A program made the position numbers and the translations under genes. The notes beneath the pieces are model-generated. The model saw nothing but the letters and a program-made list of their open reading frames with translations. It did not search any database and was not told the origin of the DNA. A stretch of 64,000 bases of DNA from Embleya sp049739465 (GTDB lineage: Bacteria > Actinomycetota > Actinomycetes > Streptomycetales > Streptomycetaceae): assembly GCF_049739465.1 (NCBI RefSeq), contig NZ_JBMHHY010000026.1, forward strand, positions 1 through 64,000, read 5' to 3'. Positions 1 to 7,927 of the stretch are shown piece after piece (position 1 is the first letter of the stretch; every line of letters begins with the position of its first letter).

Positions 1-114
1 AACGCCTACATCGCCGTCGCCGGACACGAAGACACCTACATCACCGACACGACGGACGCCCTCCGCACCCTGATCCGCGACATCAAAGCCGGCAAGGCCG
101 ACCACCTGCTGTAG
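1..114 (+). CDS. C-terminal end of a hypothetical protein (partial)
   Basis: Frame 1 is open from the first base to TAG at 112-114 and encodes a 37-residue tail ending in DALRTLIRDIKAGKADHLL. The start lies outside the window. The tail loosely resembles the end of DUF397 proteins, where a short acidic strand is followed by an amphipathic helix with a K-A-G motif, but this is only an impression. Codon use fits a real high-GC gene, with G or C in most third positions. Confidence 0.45.
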   Translation, partial: NAYIAVAGHEDTYITDTTDALRTLIRDIKAGKADHLL

Positions 115-492
115 CCCACGCGGTGGCCTGGTAACAACTCCGCCGCCGGCAGCGCCTTCGGCCCGAAGGCATCGAGGCACACCAAGTATCCGTGGGCACC
201 GGACATTCTCCGCTGAAGCGAGCATGTTGGCGGCGAAAGGAGCGCCGGCACCGGTCGAAGGAAATGACCTTGTAGCTGGGTTCGCCAGGGGACTTCGCGT
301 ATAGATCGGGGTGCTTCGTCGTGCGTGGTGCGCCGGATGACGAGGCGTCACAGAACTGAATCCGAACCCCGGCGGGTGATGCGGCCCGACTGCGACAGAA
401 TCCGCAGGTCAGGTGAATCAGGGAAAGGGAACGAGCCCTTCGGGATCCTGAAGCGGCACATCACTGCGATGAACCCCAGCCGCCGCAAGGAT
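115..492. other. Intergenic region without recognisable gene
   Basis: About 380 bases lie between the partial gene and the end of the convergent minus-strand cassette. Open frames here are short and show no coding bias or motif I recognise. I see no obvious hairpin. Confidence 0.5.
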
Positions 493-1026
493 TCAGTAGG
501 AGCTTTCCAGATAGATGAAGCAACTTCCCACCGGCGGCGCCATTACCATGGCCCAGCTTTTCCGCCCGCGCATATCTGCTACGACATATGTGGAACCCAT
601 ATCAGGGCGCCACCCATGTCGTTCAGCAAAATTCTGCAGAGAACTGGAGGGATTGATAGCAATCGGCACCGCAAGCCGGTCCTGCGCCAGTACAGCCGAC
701 GCCCTCTCACACGGAATTCGATAGTTGAGCTGAAACAGCTCGCCTCTCATGTTTCCATTGATAAAATAGTGAACATCGATCGCATCCGCCGGAAGCCTGA
801 ATTCAAACTGACGCAAGGCTCCATTCAGAGAAGTTTCCCGACTGGTTCCCGGATCGGCACGAGAATCCAGTGGGGGAGTCGGTGACCATGGATGCCATTG
901 GTACAAGCGAAATGCCCCCAAAGCCAGGAGAGCGAGGATCGACCAGCCAGCCAGGAAGGCGCCGACCAGAAACAAGGCTCGCCGGGCACCGGCCTTCACC
1001 ACACCCGCTACCTCGCGAGAAGTCAT
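493..1026 (-). CDS. Membrane-anchored hypothetical protein, third gene of the WXG cassette
   Basis: The product has 177 residues. Residues about 14-42 form one hydrophobic membrane segment (ARRALFLVGAFLAGWSILAL and onward) preceded by basic residues, so the remaining ~135 residues should lie outside the cell. That part is polar and matches no family I know. ATG at 1026 overlaps the stop of the preceding WXG gene by four bases (ATGA), indicating translational coupling. Position and topology suggest a partner of the upstream protein, such as a cell-surface accessory or immunity-type protein; this is inference. The DNA at 600-800 is noticeably richer in A/T than the rest of the window, suggesting acquisition. 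Confidence 0.75.
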   Translation of the reverse strand: MTSREVAGVVKAGARRALFLVGAFLAGWSILALLALGAFRLYQWHPWSPTPPLDSRADPGTSRETSLNGALRQFEFRLPADAIDVHYFINGNMRGELFQLNYRIPCERASAVLAQDRLAVPIAINPSSSLQNFAERHGWRPDMGSTYVVADMRGRKSWAMVMAPPVGSCFIYLESSY

Positions 1027-2276
1027 TGGGATTGCCGAGGCGGTGCATAGAACGTCGTACTGCCCACTATGTCAAAATCATGCGCCAAGCCGGTCTCATT
1101 GAGGCGAGCCAGATCGTTCTGTGGAATTCCCTTGATATCATTCCTGTGCGTGCCTCCCTCCGGGCTACCCCAGTTGTATCGCTTGTAAATATCAACCCGC
1201 ACCTGCCCAACCGGCTCGCCATTGACCATCCTGAAATCAGACCCGACAATCCTGTACTGATATCCATTCATGGAATAGTACCAATCGGACAACTTCGGTT
1301 TCTTTCCATCCGGACCCGGGAGGTTCATGTCTTCGCTTATCTTCCCGCTCTTCCATCCTGTATCAAATTGACCGCTCGACGCGCCGGCCAACATGGTTTT
1401 CCTCAATTCCTTCTGGAACGCAGGATTCTGGTTTATGAAGTCCACCGCCTCGAACTGGACGTCCTCCCCGTTCCCTTCGAGCCACTGCTTCAGATACGAC
1501 GCCGCACGCGGGTTTTCATAGTATTCGCTCTGTCCGACCACCATCCCCATCGCTGCCAACTTTGTCGCGCGGTCCTTGGCGGTGGGCTCGGCAACATTGA
1601 ATTCACGCTTCGGGCCGACGTCCTCGTCACCCAGCGGCGGCTTCGTGAAATAGGGTGGGATGATTTTCGAACCCGCCGGAGTCATCGTGTTCTTGTCCGG
1701 CAGGTGGTCGGCGAAGTCGCGGATCTGCTTTGCGAAAGTTCGGGCCGATTCGTCGTGTTGCTTCTTCAGGCCCTCGGCGGCCTTGATGATGCGGTCCAGT
1801 TCACCCTGTGCCTGCTCCAGCGCCTGCTTTGCCTGGGCATGGCGTCTGAGCAGGGCTTCCTGATTCTCCGCCGACTGGCCGGCCAACTCGAAGAACGCCA
1901 CATCGATATTCGGATCGGCCTTCGCCTGCTTCACCCGCGCCCTGACGGCCACGGCCTGGGCCTCCAGGGTTGTGCGTGAACGCTGGTAATCCGCCAGGAG
2001 ATACGACCATTCGCCGAGCGTGTGCTCGACGCCGGACAAGGCGTCGTGCATGATCCAGACTTCCGGATAGATGTGTTGCACCGCGTCATGGCAACTACCG
2101 CCGGCCAAACCGGTCCACGCCCCGGGGTCCCGGAGCGTCCTCTCCAACTCCGTACGCACGTTGCCGAGTTGCCCCGCCGCTTGGTGAACCTTCTCGGCCA
2201 GTTGACCGAGCGCCGGTAGCAGCCCGGGGGCCGGGTCGAACCGCAACCCGGGAAACTCCTTCGACGCCGAACTCAC
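1023..2276 (-). CDS. Large WXG-motif protein, putative type VII secreted effector
   Basis: The product has 417 residues from GTG at 2276, which overlaps the stop of the WXG100-like gene by four bases. Residues about 1-110 are helical with a W-x-G turn (DPGAWTGLAGG) as in ESX/WXG100 substrates. Residues about 110-215 are a charged coiled coil rich in Ala, Gln, Glu and Lys. A separate globular C-terminal domain starts near residue 230 and contains a Trp/Tyr-rich stretch (LSDWYYSMNGYQYRIVG), then DIYKRYNWGSPEGGTHR and a closing DFDIVG. WXG head, coiled coil and unrelated C-terminal domain is the plan of type VII polymorphic effectors. I do not recognise an enzymatic family in the C-terminal domain, so toxin activity is inference. 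Confidence 0.75.
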   Translation of the reverse strand: MSSASKEFPGLRFDPAPGLLPALGQLAEKVHQAAGQLGNVRTELERTLRDPGAWTGLAGGSCHDAVQHIYPEVWIMHDALSGVEHTLGEWSYLLADYQRSRTTLEAQAVAVRARVKQAKADPNIDVAFFELAGQSAENQEALLRRHAQAKQALEQAQGELDRIIKAAEGLKKQHDESARTFAKQIRDFADHLPDKNTMTPAGSKIIPPYFTKPPLGDEDVGPKREFNVAEPTAKDRATKLAAMGMVVGQSEYYENPRAASYLKQWLEGNGEDVQFEAVDFINQNPAFQKELRKTMLAGASSGQFDTGWKSGKISEDMNLPGPDGKKPKLSDWYYSMNGYQYRIVGSDFRMVNGEPVGQVRVDIYKRYNWGSPEGGTHRNDIKGIPQNDLARLNETGLAHDFDIVGSTTFYAPPRQSQ

Positions 2277-2731
2277 TTGAACGCCTCCCCTATCCGACTC
2301 GGCCCGGGAGGCGACGGCGGTGCGCTCGGTGGCGCGGATGCGGCGTTGGGGTTCAGGATGGATCGAAGCGGAGAGTCGACGTCCGTGGCGGCCGGCGGCG
2401 GAAGTGCGACGCGAGGCGGCACCGGCGGCGGGCTCCCGGCGAGCCGAGACATGGACGTACTCACATGTTGCTCGGTGGCGCCGTAGGCCGCCTTGGATAC
2501 ATCGACCACACCCCGGAACTGAAGGACCTGACCGCGAAAGTCCTTGACCCGTTTTTCCCACTTCGAATTGAAGTGGTCACACGCGGTGTCGAGATCCTTG
2601 TGCCCGGTCCGGATCGGCCCGGTCTCCTCAAGTGCCCCAAGCGCCGCGTCCGTTGCCCGGGTCGAACCGTCGAACGCCGCTATCAACGTGTCCAGCCACG
2701 CAAAGTCGACCGAGAACTGTTCCGCCATCAC
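2273..2731 (-). CDS. WXG100/EspC-like small secreted protein, first gene of the cassette
   Basis: The product has 152 residues. The N-terminal ~95 residues are helical (FAWLDTLIAAFDGSTRATDA) with FNSKWEKRVKDF where WXG100/EspC-like proteins carry their W motif, and no signal peptide. The last ~55 residues are Pro/Ala/Ser-rich and probably disordered. ATG at 2731 opens a three-gene operon in which each junction overlaps by four bases. Small helical partners encoded directly before a larger WXG protein are typical of type VII secretion substrate pairs. No secretion ATPase (EccC) is present in the window, so export would depend on a system encoded elsewhere. Confidence 0.7.
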   Translation of the reverse strand: MMAEQFSVDFAWLDTLIAAFDGSTRATDAALGALEETGPIRTGHKDLDTACDHFNSKWEKRVKDFRGQVLQFRGVVDVSKAAYGATEQHVSTSMSRLAGSPPPVPPRVALPPPAATDVDSPLRSILNPNAASAPPSAPPSPPGPSRIGEAFK

Positions 2732-3101
2732 TCATCCCCCGATCGTGTGATGAGAGGATCGTATCTCCGCGGTCGCGGAGCGCAACGACGTAGTCCTACG
2801 AGACGCGCGGGAACGACAAAGCGCGCCTCGATCCCGAGCCCGGAAGGCGACGGCGTTCGTCACAACGGCGGCAAGCCGAATGGACACCCGGGCGCGGCCC
2901 GGGGCAGGAACGGACGGACGGACGGCGGTTCCCCGTGCCGTGTTCGCCGCCGCCCTGCAGAGGACCCGTGCCATCGGCACTTCCTACTTCTGGAACTTGA
3001 CTCGGGAACTTGCCTCGGACGAGTCCGAGTTGCGGCGTCTGCATCGGCCGGCGGAAGGAAGCCGGGGACGACGGTCCCGGTCCTGCCGAGGTGTTCGCAC
3101 C
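2732..3101. other. Intergenic region upstream of the WXG cassette
   Basis: This stretch of about 370 bases should contain the promoter of the minus-strand WXG cassette and the terminator of the DUF2867 gene on its right. Long frames are open on both strands only because stop codons are rare at this GC content. I recognised no conserved gene. Confidence 0.45.
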
Positions 3102-3686
3102 TCAGGTCGGCGTGCCGGCCCGCCACTCCCGTTTGATCATGCGCATCAGCGCCGGGTACATGATCAGGTACCGGAACGGCACGATCGCAGCCATGTAGAT
3201 CCTGCCCAGCAGGCCGTTCGGTTTCACGAGCACAGCCATCTGGCCGTGGTAGCCGCCGGCGCCGTCCGGGACCCAGCCGATGTGCAGCACGGCGTGCACG
3301 GTCTTGTTGGCGTTCTCGGCCGCCCACTCGGTATCCGTGAGGTAGACCGAGGTGAACGGCAACGACTGGAGATCCGGCCCGCGCGGACCCTCGCGCAGAT
3401 CCTCCGGCAACCGGGAACGCAGCGTCTGCACCCGGGAGCCGAGGCCGGAGTCGGCCTTGTCCCAGCCGAACAATTTCCCGAGACGCCAGCGGATCGCGAG
3501 AAGGACACCGGCGGCACCGGAGAACGCGCTCGGGCCGTCGTCCGTCGCGAACCACTTCACCAGCAGCGGGAGATCGTCGGGGCCGCCGGGCGTCGGCAGG
3601 ATCCAGACGTCCTCGACGCGGAAGTCCGGGGCGATCTCGTGGATGCGCCAGTCACGGGACGTGTGCGCGGTCTTCGGGACTCTCAT
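3102..3686 (-). CDS. DUF2867 domain protein
   Basis: The product has 194 residues, the usual length of the DUF2867 family. It opens with the family-like MRVPKTAHTSRDWRIHE, followed by APDFRVEDVWILPTPGGPDD. A hydrophobic stretch near residues 165-182 (RIYMAAIVPFRYLIMYPAL) may be membrane-associated. Family members often stand beside TetR regulators or SDR oxidoreductases; their biochemical role is not established. ATG at 3686 overlaps the TetR stop (ATGA), so the two genes are co-transcribed and this is probably the regulator's target. Confidence 0.85.
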   Translation of the reverse strand: MRVPKTAHTSRDWRIHEIAPDFRVEDVWILPTPGGPDDLPLLVKWFATDDGPSAFSGAAGVLLAIRWRLGKLFGWDKADSGLGSRVQTLRSRLPEDLREGPRGPDLQSLPFTSVYLTDTEWAAENANKTVHAVLHIGWVPDGAGGYHGQMAVLVKPNGLLGRIYMAAIVPFRYLIMYPALMRMIKREWRAGTPT

Positions 3687-4423
3687 CGGTGGTCCTTCGT
3701 CCGGTCGGGGGCGGCAGGGGCGAGTCCGAGCACGCCGGCGACGGCGCGTTCGGCGAGCAGTTCGTCATACGGGGCCTGGCCGGCCAGGGCGACGACGGCT
3801 CCTTCGAGCGCGCCGACGAGGGCGAGCGCGAGAGTACGGGTCGGTGGGCCGGCGGGGATCGTTCCCGCCGCGCGGCCCGCGTCGATGAGCCCGCCGCAGA
3901 GGGTGACCAACTCGTCGTAGCTCCGCTCCACCTCACGCCCGACGGGATGGTTCTGCCCCGTGAACTCCAGCCGCAGTGCGATCGCCATGCGGGCGAAGTC
4001 ACGCCGACAGAAGACGGCGTGCCCGCGCGCCATGGCCAGCAGCGCCGCGATGGGCTCCGCCTCCCGGCCGACGAGGGGGCCCACCTCCTGCTCCCAGGTG
4101 TCGAGGACCCATTGGAGGGCGGCCAGGGTCAGGTCCTGCTTGTCCTTGAACTGGTGGTAGAGGGCACCCCGGGTGTATCCGGCGTCGGCGGCCACCTGCT
4201 CCAGCACGAGGTTGCCGTAGCCGTACCGGGACAGGCCCCGGGCGGCGGACTCCAGCAGAGCGTTGCGGGTCTGCGTGCTGCGTTCGGCCTGGCTGGCACG
4301 CGGACGACCAGCCGAGCCCCGCCCGGCGGGCGGGTCCGGGTCCGGGTCCGGGTCCGGGTCCGGGTCCGGGTCCGGGTCCGGGTCCGGGTCCGGGTCCGGG
4401 TCCGGCTGGTTGCGTACATGCAT
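3683..4423 (-). CDS. TetR-family regulator with (Asp-Pro)n N-terminal tract
   Basis: The product has 246 residues. Residues 7-31 are an Asp-Pro dipeptide run encoded by a hexanucleotide microsatellite. A TetR DNA-binding domain follows (about residues 48-95: ALLESAARGLSRYGYGNLVLEQVAADAGYTRGALYHQFKDK, with the usual recognition-helix pattern GALYHQF), then a helical ligand-binding domain. ATG at 4423 is the only ATG before the repeat and sits inside a 12-bp palindrome, so either translation starts inside the operator or the true start is a rarer codon. The gene overlaps the downstream DUF2867 gene by four bases. Repeat-number change would shorten or lengthen the tail without a frameshift. Confidence 0.85.
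   Translation of the reverse strand: MHVRNQPDPDPDPDPDPDPDPDPDPDPDPDPPAGRGSAGRPRASQAERSTQTRNALLESAARGLSRYGYGNLVLEQVAADAGYTRGALYHQFKDKQDLTLAALQWVLDTWEQEVGPLVGREAEPIAALLAMARGHAVFCRRDFARMAIALRLEFTGQNHPVGREVERSYDELVTLCGGLIDAGRAAGTIPAGPPTRTLALALVGALEGAVVALAGQAPYDELLAERAVAGVLGLAPAAPDRTKDHR
4331..4405. repeat. Hexanucleotide microsatellite CGGGTC x12
   Basis: Twelve exact head-to-tail copies of CGGGTC lie at 4331-4402, plus a partial copy. Read on the minus strand they encode Asp-Pro repeats in the TetR protein. Degenerate relatives of the unit (ccgggtccaggtccg) occur outside the gene near 4475-4490, so the tract may once have been longer. Confidence 0.95.
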
Positions 4424-4426
4424 GTA
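4415..4426. promoter_or_regulatory. Palindrome TACATGCATGTA over the TetR start
   Basis: This perfect 12-bp palindrome contains the ATG start (4421-4423) of the TetR gene and is followed on the + strand by repeated TATG units. It is a candidate autoregulatory operator; a protein bound here would cover the translation start region. Confidence 0.4.
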
Positions 4427-4652
4427 TGTATGTTAGCGGCGGCCTCGTGGCATACCCGCTGCTGGTCTCCAAATCCGGGTCCAGGTCCGTGGCCGTGGCC
4501 GTGACACCTCGTCACTTCCTGCACCGCACTGCACCGCACAAGCGAAACGACCCGACCCTCCCACGACTTCGCACCCCCGGCCCCGCCCCCGATCCGTGCG
4601 CCGCACCGGCATCGCCCAAAACCAACCGACACGCCAAGCGAACACGCCAAAA

Positions 4653-4682
4653 CGCGCCGCCCACAATGACGTGGGCGGCGCG
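4653..4682. terminator. Stem-loop terminator of the alcohol dehydrogenase gene
   Basis: The arms CGCGCCGCCCAC and GTGGGCGGCGCG pair perfectly over 12 bp with a 6-base loop. The hairpin lies about 25 bases beyond the stop of the minus-strand alcohol dehydrogenase, as expected of a GC-rich actinomycete terminator without a U-tract. Confidence 0.75.
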
Positions 4683-4706
4683 CTCTGTCAGGCATACGGC
4701 CAACGG

Positions 4707-5774
4707 TCAGAAAACGAAAACGCCCCTCGCCACCTTGCCCGCCTCGGCGTCCTCCACCGCCTGGTGGAAGTCCTCCAACGCGTAGGTCTGGGTGACCAGT
4801 TCGTCGAGCTTGAGTGCGCCGGTCCGGTACAGGTCGGCGTAGCGGGCGATGTCGTACTGCGGGCGCGAGGAGCCGTAGCGGCAGCCCATGATCGACTTGT
4901 CCAGGAACATCGAGGACACGTGGAACGACGCCTCGGCGTCCGACGGCGCGACGCCCAGGATGATCGCCTGGCCCGCCCGGCCCAGCATGTCGATCGCGTT
5001 CCGGATCACCCCGACGTGCCCCACGCACTCGAACGCGTGGTCCACTCCGCCCGGGACGAGGGCCTGGACCGCCTTGACCGAGTCCTCCACCGCGCGCGCG
5101 TCCACGAAGTCGGTCGCGCCGAACTCCCGCGCCACCGCCTCCTTCGCCGGGTTCGCGTCCACGGCCACGATCCAGACCGCACCCGCGAGCTTCGCGCCCT
5201 GGATCACATTGAGGCCGATGCCCCCCGTACCGATCACCGCCACCGTGTCGCCCGGCTGTACCTTCGCCCGGTTCAGCACCGCACCCACGCCCGTCAGCAC
5301 ACCACAGCCGATCAGCGCGGCGGAGGCGAGCGGGATGTCCTTGGGGATCTTGACCGCCTGGACCCCCTTCACCACGATCCGCTCCGCGAACACCGACAGG
5401 CCGGCGAAGTTGTAGACCGGCCGGCCGGCCCGCGTGAAGGGCTGGTTCAGCCGGCCGAAGCTCTTGGCACACATGGTCGGCCGACCCCGGTCGCACTCCC
5501 GGCACGCGCCGCACGAGGCGAGCGTGGACAGCGCCACGTGGTCGCCGGGCTTGACGTGCGTCACCAGGTCGCCGACGGCCTCCACGACACCCGCGCCCTC
5601 GTGGCCGAGTACGACCGGAGGCGGGAAGGGGATGGTGCCGTTGAGCACCGAGATGTCGCTGTGGCACAGTCCGGCCGCGCCGATCTTGACCAGTACCTCG
5701 TTGGCCTCGGGTGCGCGCACCTCGAGATCGTCGACGATCGAGGCTTCCTTGCCGTCGAAAAGAACGCCCTTCAC
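4707..5774 (-). CDS. Zinc-dependent medium-chain alcohol dehydrogenase
   Basis: The product has 355 residues and should oxidise an alcohol (or reduce an aldehyde) with NAD(P). Visible zinc features are the catalytic Cys in GLCHSDISV, GHEGAG, the four-Cys structural lobe CGACRECDRGRPTMC, and the second catalytic Cys in LIGCGVLTG. The Rossmann motif is GTGGIGLN. I chose GTG at 5774 rather than the ATG five codons earlier, because that ATG overlaps a strong ribosome-binding site (GGAGGAGG) placed correctly for the GTG. A palindrome of the recurring CTGAC-N5-GTCAG type lies about 155 bases upstream, so it may belong to the catabolic regulon. Confidence 0.92.
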   Translation of the reverse strand: MKGVLFDGKEASIVDDLEVRAPEANEVLVKIGAAGLCHSDISVLNGTIPFPPPVVLGHEGAGVVEAVGDLVTHVKPGDHVALSTLASCGACRECDRGRPTMCAKSFGRLNQPFTRAGRPVYNFAGLSVFAERIVVKGVQAVKIPKDIPLASAALIGCGVLTGVGAVLNRAKVQPGDTVAVIGTGGIGLNVIQGAKLAGAVWIVAVDANPAKEAVAREFGATDFVDARAVEDSVKAVQALVPGGVDHAFECVGHVGVIRNAIDMLGRAGQAIILGVAPSDAEASFHVSSMFLDKSIMGCRYGSSRPQYDIARYADLYRTGALKLDELVTQTYALEDFHQAVEDAEAGKVARGVFVF

Positions 5775-5929
5775 CGGTTCCTCCTCCATCGGAAATGGGC
5801 TGACGAGCCGGGGCGCTCGACGACTTACCGACCGGACCGAAACCGAAACCGGAAACCGAAACCGGAGCCCGGAACCGACCACCGGAACCCGAGCGCGCAC
5901 GCGTACCCGCGCGGCACTCTAGCCCGGAA

Positions 5930-5944
5930 CTGATGAGCAGTCAG
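5930..5944. promoter_or_regulatory. Operator-like palindrome CTGATGAGCAGTCAG
   Basis: This matches CTGAC-N5-GTCAG with one mismatch. It lies upstream of the minus-strand alcohol dehydrogenase and belongs to the recurring family described in the findings. Confidence 0.5.
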
Positions 5945-6151
5945 CCGGTTGTGACAGTCCTCTCGTACCACCCCGAGACCACCCCTGAGCAGCGCGTCAT
6001 CACACACGTGTCGCATCGACACAACAGTCCACCACCGTTGCCACAGTGGCCACTTCACCCCGAGCGCGACACCCCGGCAGCATCCGGAATCCCGTGCCTG
6101 ACCTCGACCGGAAGCACCGGATTCGCCGCCGCACAGGCCGCACACACCGCC

Positions 6152-6184
6152 CACACCCCACACACCCCACACACCCCACACACC
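6152..6184. repeat. Tandem repeat of CACACCCCA
   Basis: About 3.5 exact copies of a 9-base unit stand head to tail in non-coding DNA. Confidence 0.85.
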
Positions 6185-6595
6185 AAACCCGATCACCCCA
6201 CGGGGCGCCCCTCAAACGAGGCCGAAATCCAAAAGGCTTGCCGTCGGGCAACACGGGGTAACGCGAATCCAGCATTCTCGAAAGTGCCGACGCACCCACG
6301 CACCCACGCACCGAAGCGCGAACGCGCCAAAGTGCAAGTGTGCAGCGCCGCATGGGCGCGGTGGTACGGGAGTTGTCGCTGCGACGCCACCCCGGCGAAG
6401 CAGCCGGGAAGCAGACGAATCGTGATCAGCGGCGTGAAATCGATGCCTTGCGGGTGTTGACGGGCCGTCCGACACTGATCACCCTGAGTGTGGCGGTCGT
6501 TCGCGAGGGGACGACGAGGCGCCCGGGACGTGCCCCGGGTTTCCTCGACGAAGTGGGACCGCCACCGTTCCGGGCCTCGTCGCGGTGCCCGGAGC

Positions 6596-6642
6596 ACATG
6601 CGGGCCCCGAGGACAGGCCGATCCTGTCCGGGGCCCGCATGT
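6596..6642. terminator. Strong stem-loop downstream of the cyclase gene
   Basis: The arms are acatgcgggcccc...ggacagg and cctgtcc...ggggcccgcatgt, about 20 bp long with a two-base bulge and a 5-base loop (ccgat). It lies 68 bases beyond the stop of the minus-strand cyclase gene. Confidence 0.8.
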
Positions 6643-6709
6643 CCACCCGTCTACGCGTGTACGCCTGTACGCCTATACGCATGTACGAAAGAACAACAAC
6701 CCACCGGAC

Positions 6710-7636
6710 CTACTTGATCGCCACCGGGTTCACCGGCGTGCCGACCCCGCCGACGAACGGTTCCGGCGAGGCCGCCAGCAGGAACTCGTACACGCCGTCC
6801 GCCGCGCAATCCTCGGACAGCTCCTCCAGGTTCCAGTTCTGCCCCTGCAACATGCCCATCTCGACCAGGTGCAGCGCGTGCACCGCCATGAAGCAGTCCT
6901 CGATCTCCGGCGGGAAGACCTCGAACGTCACGGTGTCGTTGGCCACCGCCGCGACATCGCGCGCGTGGAACCACTCGGGCGTACGCACCGACAGCCCCGG
7001 GCCGTAGAAGTACATGTCCTTCTCGCCCGCGAAGTACTGCCGGATCTGCCCGGTACGCACCAGCACGATGTCGCCCGCCCGCACCCGCACGTTGCCGAAC
7101 TCCTCCGCCGCCTCCAGGTCGGCAGGCGTCACCGCGTACTCCGGCGGCAGGATCTCCAGCCCCTTCGCCCGCGCCACATCGAGCAGCACTCCGCGTGAGA
7201 CCAGCGTCCGGACGTTGTGGATGCCCAGCTTGCGCGCACCCTCCTCGGCCGTGATCGTCTCCTTCGCCGAGTGGCCGTTGTACAGCCGGTCGTCGTACGA
7301 CGCGTGGGTCAGCCCGTCCCAGTGCGTGCCCGCCTGGATGCCCATCACCACCGAGTCGTCGCTGGTGGCCACCGTTCCCGGGCCGAAGACCTCGTGGTTG
7401 ACCAGGAACGTGGTGCGCTTGGGGTTGTCCCGGCCCGGGATCATCCCGTTCTGGATGCCGTCCTCGCGCAGCTCCACCGCCAGCGAGAAGCGCTTGCCGG
7501 TGCGCACACAGGCCGCCGCCGCCTTGACCACGTCGGCCGTGATCAGGTTCAGCGTCCCGATCTCGTCCTCCCGGCCCCAACGGCCCCAGTTGTTCACGCG
7601 TGCGGCCAGTTCATGGAACTCGGGGGGCAACGACAT
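6710..7636 (-). CDS. Cyclase-family metal-dependent hydrolase
   Basis: The product has 308 residues of the cyclase family (PF04199), which includes kynurenine formamidases and related metal-dependent amidases/esterases. The metal-binding signature HxGTHxDxxxH is present as QAGTHWDGLTH, with Gln in place of the first His. ATG at 7636 is preceded by GGAGGAGG with good spacing. The gene is divergent from the SDR gene at 7928, and a CTGAC-type palindrome lies between them. In actinomycetes such enzymes often sit inside ring-degradation or acyl-CoA gene sets, so hydrolysis of a lactone or keto intermediate is plausible, but the substrate is unknown. Confidence 0.88.
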   Translation of the reverse strand: MSLPPEFHELAARVNNWGRWGREDEIGTLNLITADVVKAAAACVRTGKRFSLAVELREDGIQNGMIPGRDNPKRTTFLVNHEVFGPGTVATSDDSVVMGIQAGTHWDGLTHASYDDRLYNGHSAKETITAEEGARKLGIHNVRTLVSRGVLLDVARAKGLEILPPEYAVTPADLEAAEEFGNVRVRAGDIVLVRTGQIRQYFAGEKDMYFYGPGLSVRTPEWFHARDVAAVANDTVTFEVFPPEIEDCFMAVHALHLVEMGMLQGQNWNLEELSEDCAADGVYEFLLAASPEPFVGGVGTPVNPVAIK

Positions 7637-7725
7637 TGGGGAGCCTCCTCCAGGCGGTGGTGACACGTGCCGATGGGCAGGAACTGCGCGTGGTGCTGTG
7701 TGCTGCGGCACTCTACCCAGGAAAA

Positions 7726-7740
7726 CTAACGGATCGTCAG
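7726..7740. promoter_or_regulatory. Operator-like palindrome CTAACGGATCGTCAG
   Basis: This matches CTGAC-N5-GTCAG with one mismatch and lies in the divergent region between the cyclase gene and the SDR gene. Confidence 0.55.
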
Positions 7741-7927
7741 ATAATCTCGGGAGGGCGTTCTCACAGGCCGCACACCTTGCGTCCGCAAGGCCGCGCACGC
7801 CTGCGCAGCGGTCGCCGCGGTCCAGACCGCGACGGCTGCCGAGCGCGCCAAGACCGACCCCACCTGGGCCTCGGCCCTCGACTTCCGGGGCCTACTGGCG
7901 AGGCCACCGACAAGGAGCGGACAACAC

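Larger units (their letters stand above)
5790..6595. other. Long non-coding stretch with simple-sequence repeats
   Basis: No convincing gene lies between the alcohol dehydrogenase and the cyclase gene. The stretch contains ACCGAAACCGGA-type repeats at about 5830-5885, CACACCCCA repeats at 6152-6184 and CGCACCCA repeats near 6290-6310. The only regulatory element I recognise is the palindrome at 5930-5944. Confidence 0.6.
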
